This document shows, piece by piece, positions 40,147-50,189 of a stretch of 64,000 nt of DNA. Source of the DNA: Viola odorata (taxonomy: Eukaryota; Streptophyta; Magnoliopsida; Malpighiales; Violaceae). A program made the translations under genes and the position numbers. The stretch spans positions 65,944,304 to 66,008,303 of the forward strand of contig OY829537.1 of assembly GCA_963691705.1 (NCBI GenBank). The letters are read 5' to 3'. The notes under the pieces are model-generated. The model was given only the letters and a program-made list of their open reading frames with translations. It searched no databases and was not told where the DNA came from. How positions within the stretch are numbered: position 1 is the first letter of the stretch; each line of letters starts with the position of its first letter.

Positions 40147-41453
40147 ATGACGTCGCAACTAATTATTTCGGGATCTCTGGACCGTTCGGTCGGAATTGCA
40201 GGGGGACTTGTGTCCTCACAAGCGGTCATTTCGTCATCTCAGATAGCGGGATCTGACTTCTCCACTCCTCTTTCGAGGAGATCTGTACTTAACCATGAAC
40301 ATCCTTTTGCAATGGAAATAGCGGCCCTTCGTTTTCGGTTGGAATATTTGACTGAAATGGCCGCAAGAATCACGCCTGGTGCTTCTGGATCTAGTCTCCC
40401 TCCCCGCGTCATGTTCACACCATCTATTGTCGCTGATCGACCTTTATCACCGTTGTTTCCAGAAAACCTCCAGATGCCTTTGTCCGCGGGAGATCCTCCG
40501 GTTAGTGTTGTGCAGTTCACTCAAGGAAGAGTAGAGGCTTACGTACCACAGATGCCGCAAGGTCTCCTCCCGCAGGGAGACAGGCAACTTGAGGGGGTTA
40601 GGAACCGGTGGGACGGACGGAGGGAAGGAGCCAACAGGAGTTTGTCTCCCGAGTACAGTGAAAGATCCAGTAGTCGAAGGTATCGAAGTCGATCACCCAG
40701 GAGTCACAGTCGATCTCCTAGGCGACATCTTACGCCAGAACCACGAAATAGGGGGGCGTCAGGCTGAAATATCTCCCCCGCGTCATGCGCGTGAAATTCT
40801 TGATGATACATCGGCCCACCCATTTAGCCGTCGTATAAGGCGTCACAAGGTCAGTCGACGCGTGAAGCTTCCCACTGATACTTATGATGGCACCAAGGAT
40901 CCCATCTCACATATCAATAAAGTGAAGGATTTTGTTCAGTTTCAGACCCACAGTGATGCGGCGTTGTGTCAAATATTTATTATGACATTGTCGGGTGTTG
41001 CGCGTCTCTAGTTTGAGGGTCTCCCTGGTGGATCCATTAGTAATTTCTCACAGTTAGAATCTAAATTCCGGAGCAGATTTAGTACGGCGATTCCAATCAG
41101 GAAATCTGCCGCCGCGTTATTTGACATACAACGAATGCCTCAAGAAACCTTAAAGGAATTTCTTAGCCGTTTCGATTTGGAAATGTCATTAACGCCGGGC
41201 ATCACTATTGATTTTGCTATAGAAGCCCTGAAAAGGAACTGCCACTACAGAAAACTAAAAGACGCGTTCATGGTGGACCCTCCAGTGACTTTAGACGCGT
41301 TGAGACTTAAAGCTCATAATTATGCAAAAATGAAAGAAGAAGAAAACAGAGATAGGACGTATAACGCGCCGCGTGGGACATCTCAAATTATCGCTACTCC
41401 CGCAAAGCCCCTTCCTGACGATCATTTTATCGACGATTATGCCAGGCGGAAGT
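40147..41453 (+). pseudogene. Broken gag of the inner Ty3/gypsy element
   Basis: Gag forms the retroelement particle. The reading frame opens with ATG at 40147 and runs to 40767; its end is rich in Arg/Ser (SRRYRSRSPRSHSRSPRR). The similarity then continues in another frame, so a frameshift lies near 40740-40765. The second part holds a Retrotrans_gag-like domain (about 40860-41300) with the typical YDGTKDP entry, a helical region and an FLSRF block. A TAG at 41009-41011 replaces what in the family is normally a Trp codon. The frame ends near 41453, before any zinc knuckle, where the pol deletion begins. Two independent breaks mean no functional Gag is made. Confidence 0.85.
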
Positions 41454-41454
41454 A

Positions 41455-41997
41455 ACCAATCGGAGTATCCTCAGCGGTATCAAGAAAAACTTAGAAGGGT
41501 CTAAAAAGAAGTGGGCTGATGAGCTACCATACGTGATGTGGGCGTACCGCATGACTGTTAAAACTAGCACCAGAGAAACACCCTTCGCGTTGGCCTTCAG
41601 AACTGAAGTTGTTACACCGGTGGAAATTTGAACCATGAGCCTATGGGTGGCTCACTTTAGAGAGGAACTGAATGAGGAAAGGTTACGAGCTAACCTGGAC
41701 GCGTTACCAGAAGTCCGAGAAGAAATCCTTCTGAAAACGCAGCACTACAAACAAAAGATGGCCCGTTATCATAACAGACGTGTCAAAGAGCGGTTGCTGA
41801 AAGCCGGTGACCTGGTGCTCAGAGACAAGCGAGCGGCAGGCCAATGTATGGGAAAACTCAGTCCAAACTGGGATGGACCATATCGCGTCACCCACGTTGT
41901 CGGGAAAGGAGCCTATCATCTGGAGACGCTCGATGGTACACCCTTATCCAACTCTTGGAATATCGCTCATTTGAAATTATATTACCCTAGAATTTAA
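41455..41997 (+). pseudogene. Integrase C-terminal remnant of the inner element
   Basis: The frame starts abruptly inside the integrase with NRSILSGIKKNLEG, followed by the conserved KWADELPYVMWAYR block at the end of the catalytic core. It then runs through GDLVL and LSPNWDGPYRV, the usual C-terminal gypsy integrase motifs, to TAA at 41995-41997. A TGA at 41629-41631 interrupts it where a Gly codon is usual. The zinc-binding domain and the DDE catalytic residues are missing. The join to gag is out of frame, so this is a deletion scar and not a fusion protein. Confidence 0.88.
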
Positions 41998-43541
41998 TTT
42001 TATCTGCACCTTTGATTTATGTCAACCCTAACCATGACTAATGCTCGATGAGAGAGCTTTCGTGGGTGTTTGTGGTTGCCTTTGTGCAGATAAAAAAGGG
42101 GGTATCTTGGGAAGTGAAAAGTCCTATCCTTGTGATGGTCGGTCTTGATCAGATGGCCCACTAAGTGAGGTCACGACCCAACATACCTTGAATTAGCGTC
42201 GGATTGAAAGATCCTGGACGCCCCCGGGGGTGAAAAGTCCTATCCTTGTGATGACCGATCTTGATCAGATGGCTCATTAAGTGAGGGCACTACCCGGTAT
42301 CTTTGGGAGTGAAAAGTCCTTCTCTTGTACTGACCGTTCTCGTGGAGACGGCCCATCAAGACGAGGCACGTCCCAAAGAAATAGAAACTCCGTCTAGAAA
42401 CAAGAATCCTATCTTAACGGCTGGGCTGCTGCAGCCAGGCCATTAAGTAAGGACACGGTTCTAGACGCGAAGACAACACCCAAAAGTGAAAATTCCCCAG
42501 CCTTGTGATAGCCGTCCCGATCCGACAGCTCACTAAGATGAGGCACTTTTCGGGCCGATCGCGAAAGGAGGGAAATGCGGAGAATCGCGAAATCCCAGCT
42601 AGTAACCAGATGTGTAACCCCTGGTGAAGTATAGAGCTGATAGTGAAAGCGATTCACGGGGGTTCCATGGTAACGCCCTATGATGGCAGTGGAAAGGCTC
42701 CTACGGGTAATTACTATCCCTCATAACGTGTCTTTGTTACTGATGGTTTACAATTAGGAATGTGCAGGAAAGTCGATGAAATATCGAAACAGTGAAGAGA
42801 CTAACGCCCACAAAGGCAGCGAGATTACGCAAGAATTTATTACTGCCTACGGGGTATCTCTTGTCATTAGCAAGGAGATACATCCTTAGTGATGAGAGCG
42901 ATGGTACACCATCTTATCTGCGATATCTCCTCCCCGGTGCTGAAATGCGCATGCTTAGTCATGTCGCGATATCAAGAAGAATACTCTATTATTATTATCC
43001 GCCCATGATTTGGCTGACTGCATGGTGGTCTCGTGATGACACCATCTTCATCAGCAAGCTATGGCCTTGCTTCATTACAGTGTCGCGTCATCGCCAACGT
43101 TATCAGTTCTGGCTTATCGCCAGCGTTATCAGTTCTGGTTTATGACCAGCGTTATCAGTTCTGGCTTATCGCCAACGTTATTAGTTCTGGCTTATCGCCA
43201 ATGTTATCAGTTCTGGCTTATCGCCAGCGTTATCAGTTCTGGTTTATGACCAGCGTTATCGCCATGACATCACCACTATCAACTTGGTCGACATCCTTTC
43301 TGTGGCAAATAGTTCTCAAAAGTGTTCGGTTCGTGTTACCTGCTTTGCTGTCGTGTATCTGGTACAAGATATCGAGTTCTGATAGATATCGGGAATGAAA
43401 ATACATTGCTTGAATGCCAGAAGAGTCAGAGAAACTCAAAAATCCTCATGAACCTGCCGCGTCGTGAAGGAAATAGCACTCCTCTAGAAGCCGAGAATGA
43501 TGCCCTTGGTAAACACTCGGGCTCGTTTTCAGTTGGGCTTA
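41998..43541 (+). repeat. Repeat-rich 3' untranslated region of the inner element
   Basis: After the integrase stop come about five imperfect copies of the same loose module seen at 39221-39462 and 44055-44330. Each has GTGAAAAGTCCTATCCTTGT, then GATCAGATGGC and AAGTGAGG (starts near 42115, 42231, 42310 and 42484, with a degenerate copy near 42400). A CCAGCTAGTAACC motif (42594-42606) also recurs at 44332-44344 in the outer element. The final 40 bases (43502-43541) are conserved before the outer 3' LTR as well and probably include the plus-strand priming region. No coding capacity seen. Confidence 0.8.
43099..43266 (+). repeat. Exact 26-bp minisatellite in the inner 3' untranslated region
   Basis: GTTATCAGTTCTGGCTTATCGC plus CAGC repeats with a strict 26 bp period. 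Units start at 43099, 43125, 43151, 43177, 43203, 43229 and 43255, the last one partial. Units differ by a few substitutions, mainly CTTATCGCC against TTTATGACC. Confidence 0.95.
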
Positions 43542-44054
43542 TGATAACAATTAAGACAACCCTAACGGCACTACTACACTTGCGGCTCCTGCCGGAACGG
43601 ATTCCTATAAGTCCCGTAGTATATCTTCATATCGCCCAGGGATCAGCAAAGGATTCCTAGGATGGTCGACATCAGCGGAGGGGGGACTCACGCGTCTCTA
43701 TACGCACGGCGCCATCCCATCCTAGGGAACCGCGAGGTTATCGCTCCCGGCAACCCTGTCAAATATCGCTCATGACGTCACCCGCTGGCATCGCTCGTGA
43801 CGTCATCACCAGACATCGCCTAGACTGTTATCGCCAGGTATCACCATTGAGGCCTATAAATATCCCTACTTTTTCAAACAGAAGGTAAGATCGAGATCAC
43901 CCAGCAGATCCTCTTGTTACTTTGTACCCCCAAACTGACTTAGGCATCGGAGTGTCTACGCCGGAGCCCCCCCTCCGGCGCATTGCAGGTACATCCGACG
44001 CCGATCGCCGCCGATCGCCGCCGTTCCGATCAGACATGACCTCGAATCTTATCA
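43542..44054 (+). repeat. Inner element 3' LTR
   Basis: 513 bp copy of the 39463-39965 LTR, 10 bp longer because GCCGATCGCC is duplicated near 44000. By eye there are about 14 substitutions between the LTRs, 13 of them transitions and at least nine at CpG. Confidence 0.95.
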
Positions 44055-44059
44055 ATATC
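44055..44059. other. Target-site duplication (ATATC), right copy
   Basis: Matches 39458-39462 exactly. Removing the inner element and one copy of ATATC restores an uninterrupted outer 3' untranslated repeat module across the site. Confidence 0.92.
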
Positions 44060-45050
44060 CTTGTGACAGCCCGTGCTCACATAGGCGGATGATCATTAAG
44101 TGAGGCACGACCCTAGGGAAGATAAAAACTCCACCTCGCAAGTGAAAATCCTATCCTTACGAGGGTAGCGCTAACATAGGCCCCTCGTAAAGAAGGGGCA
44201 CGTTCCGAGGTGCGAGGGCAACGCTGAGGAAGTGAAAAATCCTATCCTCGTGATGGCTGGCCCTGATCAGGCGGCGCACTGAGAGGGGGCACTTCCCCGG
44301 CCGATTGAAGAAATACGGGAAGTCACGGTACCCCAGCTAGTAACCGGAAGGGACAAACCCGGCGAAGTTTGGCTGGAAGAGTACGTGACACGAGCGACAT
44401 CGGGTGGAATTGCGCCAAGTGAGTTGGGGAAATACGCGCCCACACCCCAAGGTAATTAAGATATTTTAGTAGATGTCGCTACTAATATAAATGATATGTG
44501 AAAATGTGCAGAAAATTCGACACAAGCGATATCTCGGAAGGATCGCGCTGAGAAAGTGAGGAGCGCGCGCGGCAATGGCCCAAGGTATCTAAGGCTTTTT
44601 CGGGAATATGTCGCTACTAACAAAAGTTATAAGTAAAATGTGCAGAAAATTTAGTAATGTGTCAAAGTGATGGAACACTTGGAAAATAATGACGCCGCGG
44701 AGCAGCAGAGCGTCTAAAGGGGAGATCCAGTCGTCTCAGGCATGGTACGAGATAACAACGAGGAGCAGATCTACCCTATTGCGCGACGAGAAATGCACGA
44801 CGACATGACGTGTTGTGACCCCGCAAGGGAAGCTCAAAAGCGCAGGCCACATCAGTTCAGCGGTGGCAAACCAGTTTTGGAAAGAAGGGTTAACGAAAGT
44901 AAAGTGAGAAAGATCATCGATAAAGTAAAATGATGGCAAATTGTGCAAACTGTTTGTACAAGAGGGGATACTTGTTTAAACAAGAGGCCCCAAAAACACA
45001 AAAAGGACAAAGAAGTCGGGGCGCCCGATGAACCAAAAGAGAAGTGATAT
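44055..45050 (+). repeat. Outer element 3' untranslated region, right piece
   Basis: Contains two to three further GTGAAAAnTCCTATCCT modules (the interrupted one at 44055, then about 44140 and 44230). A 132 bp offset duplication follows, built on CCCAAGGTAn...ATGTCGCTACTAA...AATGTGCAGAAAATT, starting at 44446 and 44578. A perfect 14 bp palindrome CTTGTTTAAACAAG lies at 44971-44984. No convincing open frame; 44742-44933 is short and has no recognisable motif. Confidence 0.7.
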
Positions 45051-46213
45051 TTACGGCTTGGGCATGCTGCCATCCCCCTCGCTATGCCGCGGCCTCTTCG
45101 CTTGACGGTAGCCCTCTTCCGTGAGGAACCCAGACTTCTACTTGAACAGGCGGATAATGGCATCAGCGTCGAAGAAATTGCGGTCGTGACGCTCAATGAA
45201 ACAGTCGGCCATGAGGCCTGCAGTTTATTCCATAAACTATTTACACTTGTCCACCGTTGCCTCCGTAAGAGCGGCATTCTTACTTTGCTCCGCTTGAAGA
45301 GCGGCATCCCTCGCGGCCAGGTGTCCTTTGGCCTCTTCCAACTCTTTCCTCGCAACTCCCAAACTGGCTTCCACACATTGCCGCTCTTCAACACTCTTCC
45401 TCAGCTCCTCTTGAGTTTTATGAAGTTCCCTTTGGTACTTGCTGATTTCTTCCAAGAGCTGGTGATTAGTGTTGCGCCATTCCTGGGAGGAAGATTGGAG
45501 AGAGCTCATTCGTCTCGTCACATTCCTAGACCAGTAATGGAAACCCTGAAAGCTAGAGAACAGCTGGGTCCTTATCTGCTGCAGTTGCTCACCCTCGGCA
45601 ATAGAGAGGAAGGCCTGCTCCTCCTCCTCAACCGACATCAGATGCCCTGCTTGATAGGAGGATGTTGCTAGGGAGTTGTCTCCGCCCAATGCTGGGAACC
45701 AGCGCTGGCGAATGTTGCTTAAATCAACTTGATGGGTGGCGGCTCCGCTAAAGAGTATAGTGCTTAGGTCAGCCACCATGCGCGGAGTGTCCACCGGGGG
45801 AAGAGAGGGAGAGACTGTCTAAACAGCAGTAGGAATGAAGAAGACATCAGGAGGGGACGGAGGGGAACGATTAGATGGTCCAGCGTCAATATTGAAACCA
45901 CCGGTTGGTAGGGAAGGAAAGTCCTCCTCTACAAGATCCTCCAGGAAGTCCAAGGGATTGCCAGGTGGAGGAGATGACGCGACAAAAGAAGAGTAAAGCG
46001 GCGCAGAGGTAGCCCCGTTCCCTGCCAGACCAGAGCCTTGATGACTCGCCAAGGGCCCGGTATTGGTGACGCTGTCTTGCTTTTCTTGACCAGCGGCAAT
46101 GTCGTTCGCTGAAGCTGAGTCCTCATTAAGACGCGGTCGCTTGGGGTCAAGAATACCGACAAATCCATGTCGTCGCGCGAAGGAGTAGCAGAAGAGGCAA
46201 CAGCAGCGGTATC

Positions 46214-46290
46214 CTACGAGCAAAAGAAATAGGAGAATTAAGAAGCGGACACAAAATATATAGACGGAGAAAATCTTGTGAAAAAACCAC
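46214..46290 (-). other. Probable intron 2 of antisense gene B
   Basis: Minus strand begins GTGGTTTTTTCAC and ends TTTTGCTCGTAG. It is 77 bases long and T-rich, like plant introns. A one-base shift shortly downstream (near 46150) is still needed to reach the main frame of the next exon. Confidence 0.55.
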
Positions 46291-46599
46291 CTGAACAGGG
46301 GGACGGGCAGGAGCGATAACGCGAAGGTGGAGAGTTCTTTTCTTCTTTCTTGCAAGGGGAGGATGAGAAGATGATGCTCGAGTAGGAACAACGCTAGGGG
46401 AGGAAATTGGCTCAGCAGTTGATGTGGCAGTAGCCTCCGCCCGAGGAAGAGAAGAGGACTCAGGTGCAAAAGTGGACGCGTGCGTGGTGTCAGTCACGGC
46501 ACCAGCCGAGGTGACAGAAAGAGCCCTTTTTTTCTCTCTTCTGCTGAGCTCTTCTCTCTCTTTTCTTGATGCAGTCAGGTTTCCACCCGGCGGGAGGAT

Positions 46600-46669
46600 C
46601 TGTAGAAGTAAGAAATGAATGTTAGAGTTAGTATTGGCATGGAACAGTGAACAAAGGGACGGTGCTCAC
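46600..46669 (-). other. Probable intron 1 of antisense gene B
   Basis: Minus strand begins GTGAGC and ends TTCTTACTTCTACAG, a good plant acceptor. Removing its 70 bases joins the two exons in the same frame (phase 1). Confidence 0.65.
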
Positions 46670-47384
46670 TTTGAATGCAACCCTGGACGTCGCCCTGGCA
46701 CGCGAGTTCGCGAGTGCGAACACCGGGAATCCCCGACAGGTTGAGCAGCTTGTCCAGCCAGCCTTGGTCAACTGGCCCTAGCTCTGGCCTGCCACCCTAG
46801 GCAGCGTCTCTGACGACGAGATTAAACCCGCTCCGCCACAAAGGCTGGGGCATATTGATGATGAAGAATCTTTTCTTCCAAGCATCAATAGAAGATTCAA
46901 GGAATAACAGCTTCCAGGTAAAAGGGTTTAGAGATTCAACATCATAGCGAGGCGATATCGCTATGATGCCGTTGTTATGGTGGTACAATTGAAAAAGGGA
47001 GCGAAGTAACAACAAGGAAGGAGATTCATTCCCTATATATCTACAGAGGGCTATAAAAGCATAAATGCCGCAGTAGGCATTGGGACTCAATTGGGCAGCA
47101 TTCAGATCAAATTCAGAGAATAACTCGGCAATTAAAGGATCTAGAGGCAACCGAAAACCATAATGAAATATTTTGGCATAAAGAACCCTACTGTTGCCAG
47201 GTAATTCGCTATTAAGGTGAAGGGACTTTGGGGCAACTTCAGTAGAATACCCCTCCAGCTGGTTGAGAGCAGCATTATAGCTCCGCAGGCGCCGTCGAAG
47301 GACGGCGGTGGAAGCAATGGTGGAAGTAGTAGTATCAATATCCCCCTCCCCAGTAGAGCGGGGATAGCAGCGATTACGAGCCAT

Positions 47385-48059
47385 GAGCAAGCTTAAAAGA
47401 AGAATAGAGAGGAAGGTACCTGTGGTGAGGAGAAGATTGAAGCACCCGGGCGGCGGCGGATCGTAGGAGGAAGAAGAGGGATTGTCTTTTCTTTTCTTTC
47501 TTTTTGTCTTCGAAAGAGAAAGGTAACAAAAGGTAAAGAGAAAGCACGTGGGGGTTTTATAACCCTAAGGACTAAAGGGAACGACGGGTCAAGTGATTGT
47601 AGTGTGTGACGTGTCAAGGCCAAAGAGACGCGGGAAGCGGGTGCAATCCCTGAGGAGCGAAATGACATGCTCAGCCCGCTAGTCTTTTAGCGTTCCCCTT
47701 TGATGACACGTGGGCTCAAAGCATCATGATTGTCTCCCCGTATCAAATAAAAGAAGTCAGAGCATTAAATGCTCTGAAAAGGGCGCAGTCAAACCCGGCG
47801 AAAAGGAGCAACGAGATGTAATGCCACAGCATGCAAGAGGCAAAGTGCAAAGAAAATGTAGTCAAGCGGCATGAGATAAAGGGCGACATCGTTAAGAAGC
47901 ACGCATTATTTGGTCAAGATTACAAGATCTGTTAATTATTACAAGCAAGGAGGCGACGTCAAAGTCCAAATGGGAAAAATAATACAACAAGGGAGTAAGT
48001 AAAGGAGCGACACCAGCAATCAAGCGGCATCAAATGAGCCCTTCCCAGACACTGACCCA
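47385..48059 (-). promoter_or_regulatory. Upstream region of antisense gene B with TATA box and ACGT elements
   Basis: On the minus strand TATAAAA lies at 47561-47555, 171 bases before the ATG of gene B. CACGTG (about 47545-47550), ACGTGT near 47610 and CACGTGG (about 47706-47712) are ACGT-core elements of the plant bZIP type. The rest of this 675 bp gap, up to the stop of gene A at 48060, shows no open frame of interest. Confidence 0.5.
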
Positions 48060-50189
48060 CTACTCCTCTTCGGAGGAGAGGAAGCCCTCTTGGCTCTCAT
48101 CAATCTCTTTCATCCTGGCAGAGGCATACTTGGCGACCTCAACGGGATCAGCAGATCTGCTGCGGTGCTGATCTGTCACCCTGGCGATAAAGGCTTGTTC
48201 AGTTTTCTTCTTCCATCAGGTCACCTTCTTGAAAGCTTTCGACAGGTCCGCATCGCGGAAGGATACCTCTTCAAGAAGGAATGAGTTTTTCTTCCTCTCA
48301 GCCACCAACTCAGCCTCTAAAGCTTCAGCCTGGGCTTTTCCGTTAGATCTTTCCCGAGAAAGGTCAGCGCGGCACTCGCGCAGTTCGGCCTGAGCGCGTT
48401 TGTGGAGTCGCGACAGCTCCTCTACCTTTGCTAAGGCACCAGAGTGTTGAGATTGGGCACTGCGAGCCTTGATGAAATAATGAAGCTATCGAAAGGCAGC
48501 AAGGCAGTTGTTCATGACGCGCACATACTGAACTTCGGGAGGAAGTTGTAGTAGCCTACTCTCCTCCTCGGAGGCGCGAAACATCTCACAGGCCAAGATA
48601 GCCGTGGGCTGATCTTGCGATAAGGGGTCTGATATACCCAGGGCGCAGAACCCGTCAGTCCCAAATTTTGACAGATTTAGCCGGTGAGAGGGGGCCCCTT
48701 GAGGCCCGTCGCGGGAAAGATCAGCAACAAAGCAAGGGGCGGAGATACCGCCTGAGCCCCTGATGTATCGAATTGAAGTAAGGAACAATGGGCAAGGGGA
48801 CTTCGGGGGAGAGTGAGAAGAGCCAGGTCCGCTTGGGACTGAGGGATGCACGTCAGGAATACAGGGGCCAATGGGCGAATGTGGACGCTCCATGACAGGA
48901 GTGGAATCTGCAGTGGAGGTCTTGCTGGGGGCAGCCAAACCCAGAGTCGAGGAAGCGCCACCCAGTGAAGCGGCACCCTCCATAGTGGTGTCGGGACAAG
49001 CGGCAGTCTAGAAAGCAACGGTAGTGGCGGCGTCGCTTGGAGGAGATTGAGCAGCCATCTTGGTCACTTGAGCTTCCCTTAGTTTCTTTCGTTGAGCGGA
49101 GGAAGTCGGGCGGAGGCTCAGTTCCGTGTCCATGTCCTCCATGTCCTCGACTCCGTAGGAGAAAATCTTTGTCTCAGTCACTGCAAACCAGACCCGGACC
49201 TCTTCTTCCGACTGGGTAACCAGTTCCCCATGAAGCGGGAAGTGCGGAAGGAGGAACTGTTTTCCCTGGAAAGAATCTCATCTAGAGCTCTTTTCTTTAT
49301 AGGCATACGGTGATCAGCTCGAGCCCCAGCGGAAGTAGAGGGAGCAGTCGTTGAAGGGGCGGCAACCTTGTGAGGAGCGTCACCTTCGGAGAGCGGTCGA
49401 GCGATAGTCTCCCCTGCGAAAATTTATGTTAGTAAACAAGGGGTAAGCAAGGCAGCGGCGAAGCTCAAAAGCTCACCTATGGTACACTCAGTTAAAGGCC
49501 TGTATAAGGCAAAGTTTCGGATCTGGAAGGAGGACTCTATCTCCAGTAAGGCGTTGGCTTGATCCAACTCTTCCCTAGACAGAGGCGCTGGCCTCGCCCA
49601 ATCAACCACCTCCAGGTTGAAATCAGGACGCCACAGGCGAGAGGGTAATTCGACAACGAAGAAATCCCTTCTAGTTTTCGACGTTCCCCTCAAATCCTCG
49701 AAATTTCTGCCAAAAAGGCCTCACCAGAGCATCATCCCATCTTGGAATAATATTAATGAAGCTGTCGCAAAAAACCAGAGTCAAGAACTTGCGAAATAAA
49801 GCAACAGAGGGAGCAAGAATATCTTTTAATTCGCAAGCACGAAGGAAGGCGTAGATGCAACTCCATGAGGAAGGGGTAATCTGCGCAGGGTTAAGCCCGT
49901 GCTCGCGCAACACACGCTCTAGCGTGTCATGAACTGGGAGGCGGAACCCATATTGAAATATTTTAAAATAAAGAATCCTATGAGTTTTCTAGAGCTGGCT
50001 ATGAAGCCTCATAGTGTCAGAAGGGATAGTGGGGCGATAGCCGCAGGGGAAGGTAATATTATTGCTTTCCAGTTCGAGGCGTAAGACAATGGGGCAAGTA
50101 AAGATGCTAGGGGTGTTTTCAAGCTCGGGATATCGAGAAATTGGCCTAGGGGTAGCTAAAGAGCTAGATTGAGATCTCGTACGAGGTAT
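48060..50189 (-). pseudogene. Antisense accessory gene A, Transposase_28-like paralogue, decayed
   Basis: A second copy of the same gene type, upstream of gene B in transcription order. The frame traces from 50189, where the expected start codon reads ATA, to TAG at 48062-48060. It shows FQYGFRLPVHDTLERVL, then ITPSSWSCIYAFLRAC, then RDFFVVELPSRLWRPDFNLE, matching gene B block for block but diverged. An intron with GTGAGC...TTCGCAG fits at 49476-49414 (63 bp). A Ser/Pro-rich middle (48486-48983) leads into a heptad-rich coiled coil (about 48100-48480) ending in an acidic tail. Breaks include the lost ATG, a TAG near 49990, a shift near 49680, a TAG near 49012 and stops near 48485 and 48230. 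Function unknown. Confidence 0.72.
49414..49476 (-). other. Probable intron of antisense gene A
   Basis: Minus strand starts GTGAGC directly after the conserved domain and ends AAATTTTCGCAG. At 63 bases it is short but plausible for a plant intron. It sits after the Transposase_28-like domain, as intron 1 of gene B does. Confidence 0.6.

Larger units (their letters stand above)
39463..44054 (+). mobile_element. Inner nested Ty3/gypsy element, 4592 bp, internally deleted
   Basis: A complete but defective LTR retrotransposon. In order it has a 5' LTR (39463-39965), a leader, gag with one frameshift and one nonsense codon, a direct junction to the integrase C-terminus near 41454, a repeat-rich 3' untranslated region and a 3' LTR (43542-44054). 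Both LTRs begin TGATAAC and end CTTATCA, and ATATC flanks both sides. Protease, reverse transcriptase, RNase H and the integrase catalytic core are absent. It could only have moved with proteins from a relative. The gag style, integrase tail and LTR similarity to the outer element suggest the Tat/Retand branch, which is inference. Confidence 0.93.
45051..47384 (-). pseudogene. Antisense accessory gene B, Transposase_28-like, decayed, with introns
   Basis: Read on the minus strand from ATG at 47384. Residues about 72-190 resemble the 'putative gypsy type transposon' family (Transposase_28), with a YGFRLPLDPLIAELF entry, an LSPNAYCGIYAFIALC block and a late KRFFIINMP block. Two introns with GT-AG ends fit: 46669-46600 (70 bp) and 46290-46214 (77 bp). 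The last exon holds a Pro/Ser-rich part, then a long Glu/Lys/Gln-rich coiled coil (45237-45794). Breaks are a TAG at 46798-46800, a shift in an A7 run near 46527, a shift near 46150, a TAG at 45819-45821 and several stops after 45239. The frame traces to 45051. Its biochemical role is unknown; it is the outer element's antisense gene and is no longer translatable in full. Confidence 0.75.

Noticed and set aside
41455..41997. Gag-integrase fusion protein in the inner element.
   Set aside because: The two parts are in different frames and each has a stop; it is a deletion scar.
42792..43660. Plus-strand open frames of 60-120 codons in the inner 3' untranslated region.
   Set aside because: They run through the 26 bp minisatellite and into the LTR; repetition explains the openness.
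44852..45671. Minus-strand frame of 180 codons and plus-strand frame of 195 codons overlapping gene B.
   Set aside because: They are shadow frames of the coiled-coil exon; the minus frame 45237-45794 has the heptad pattern and the family context.
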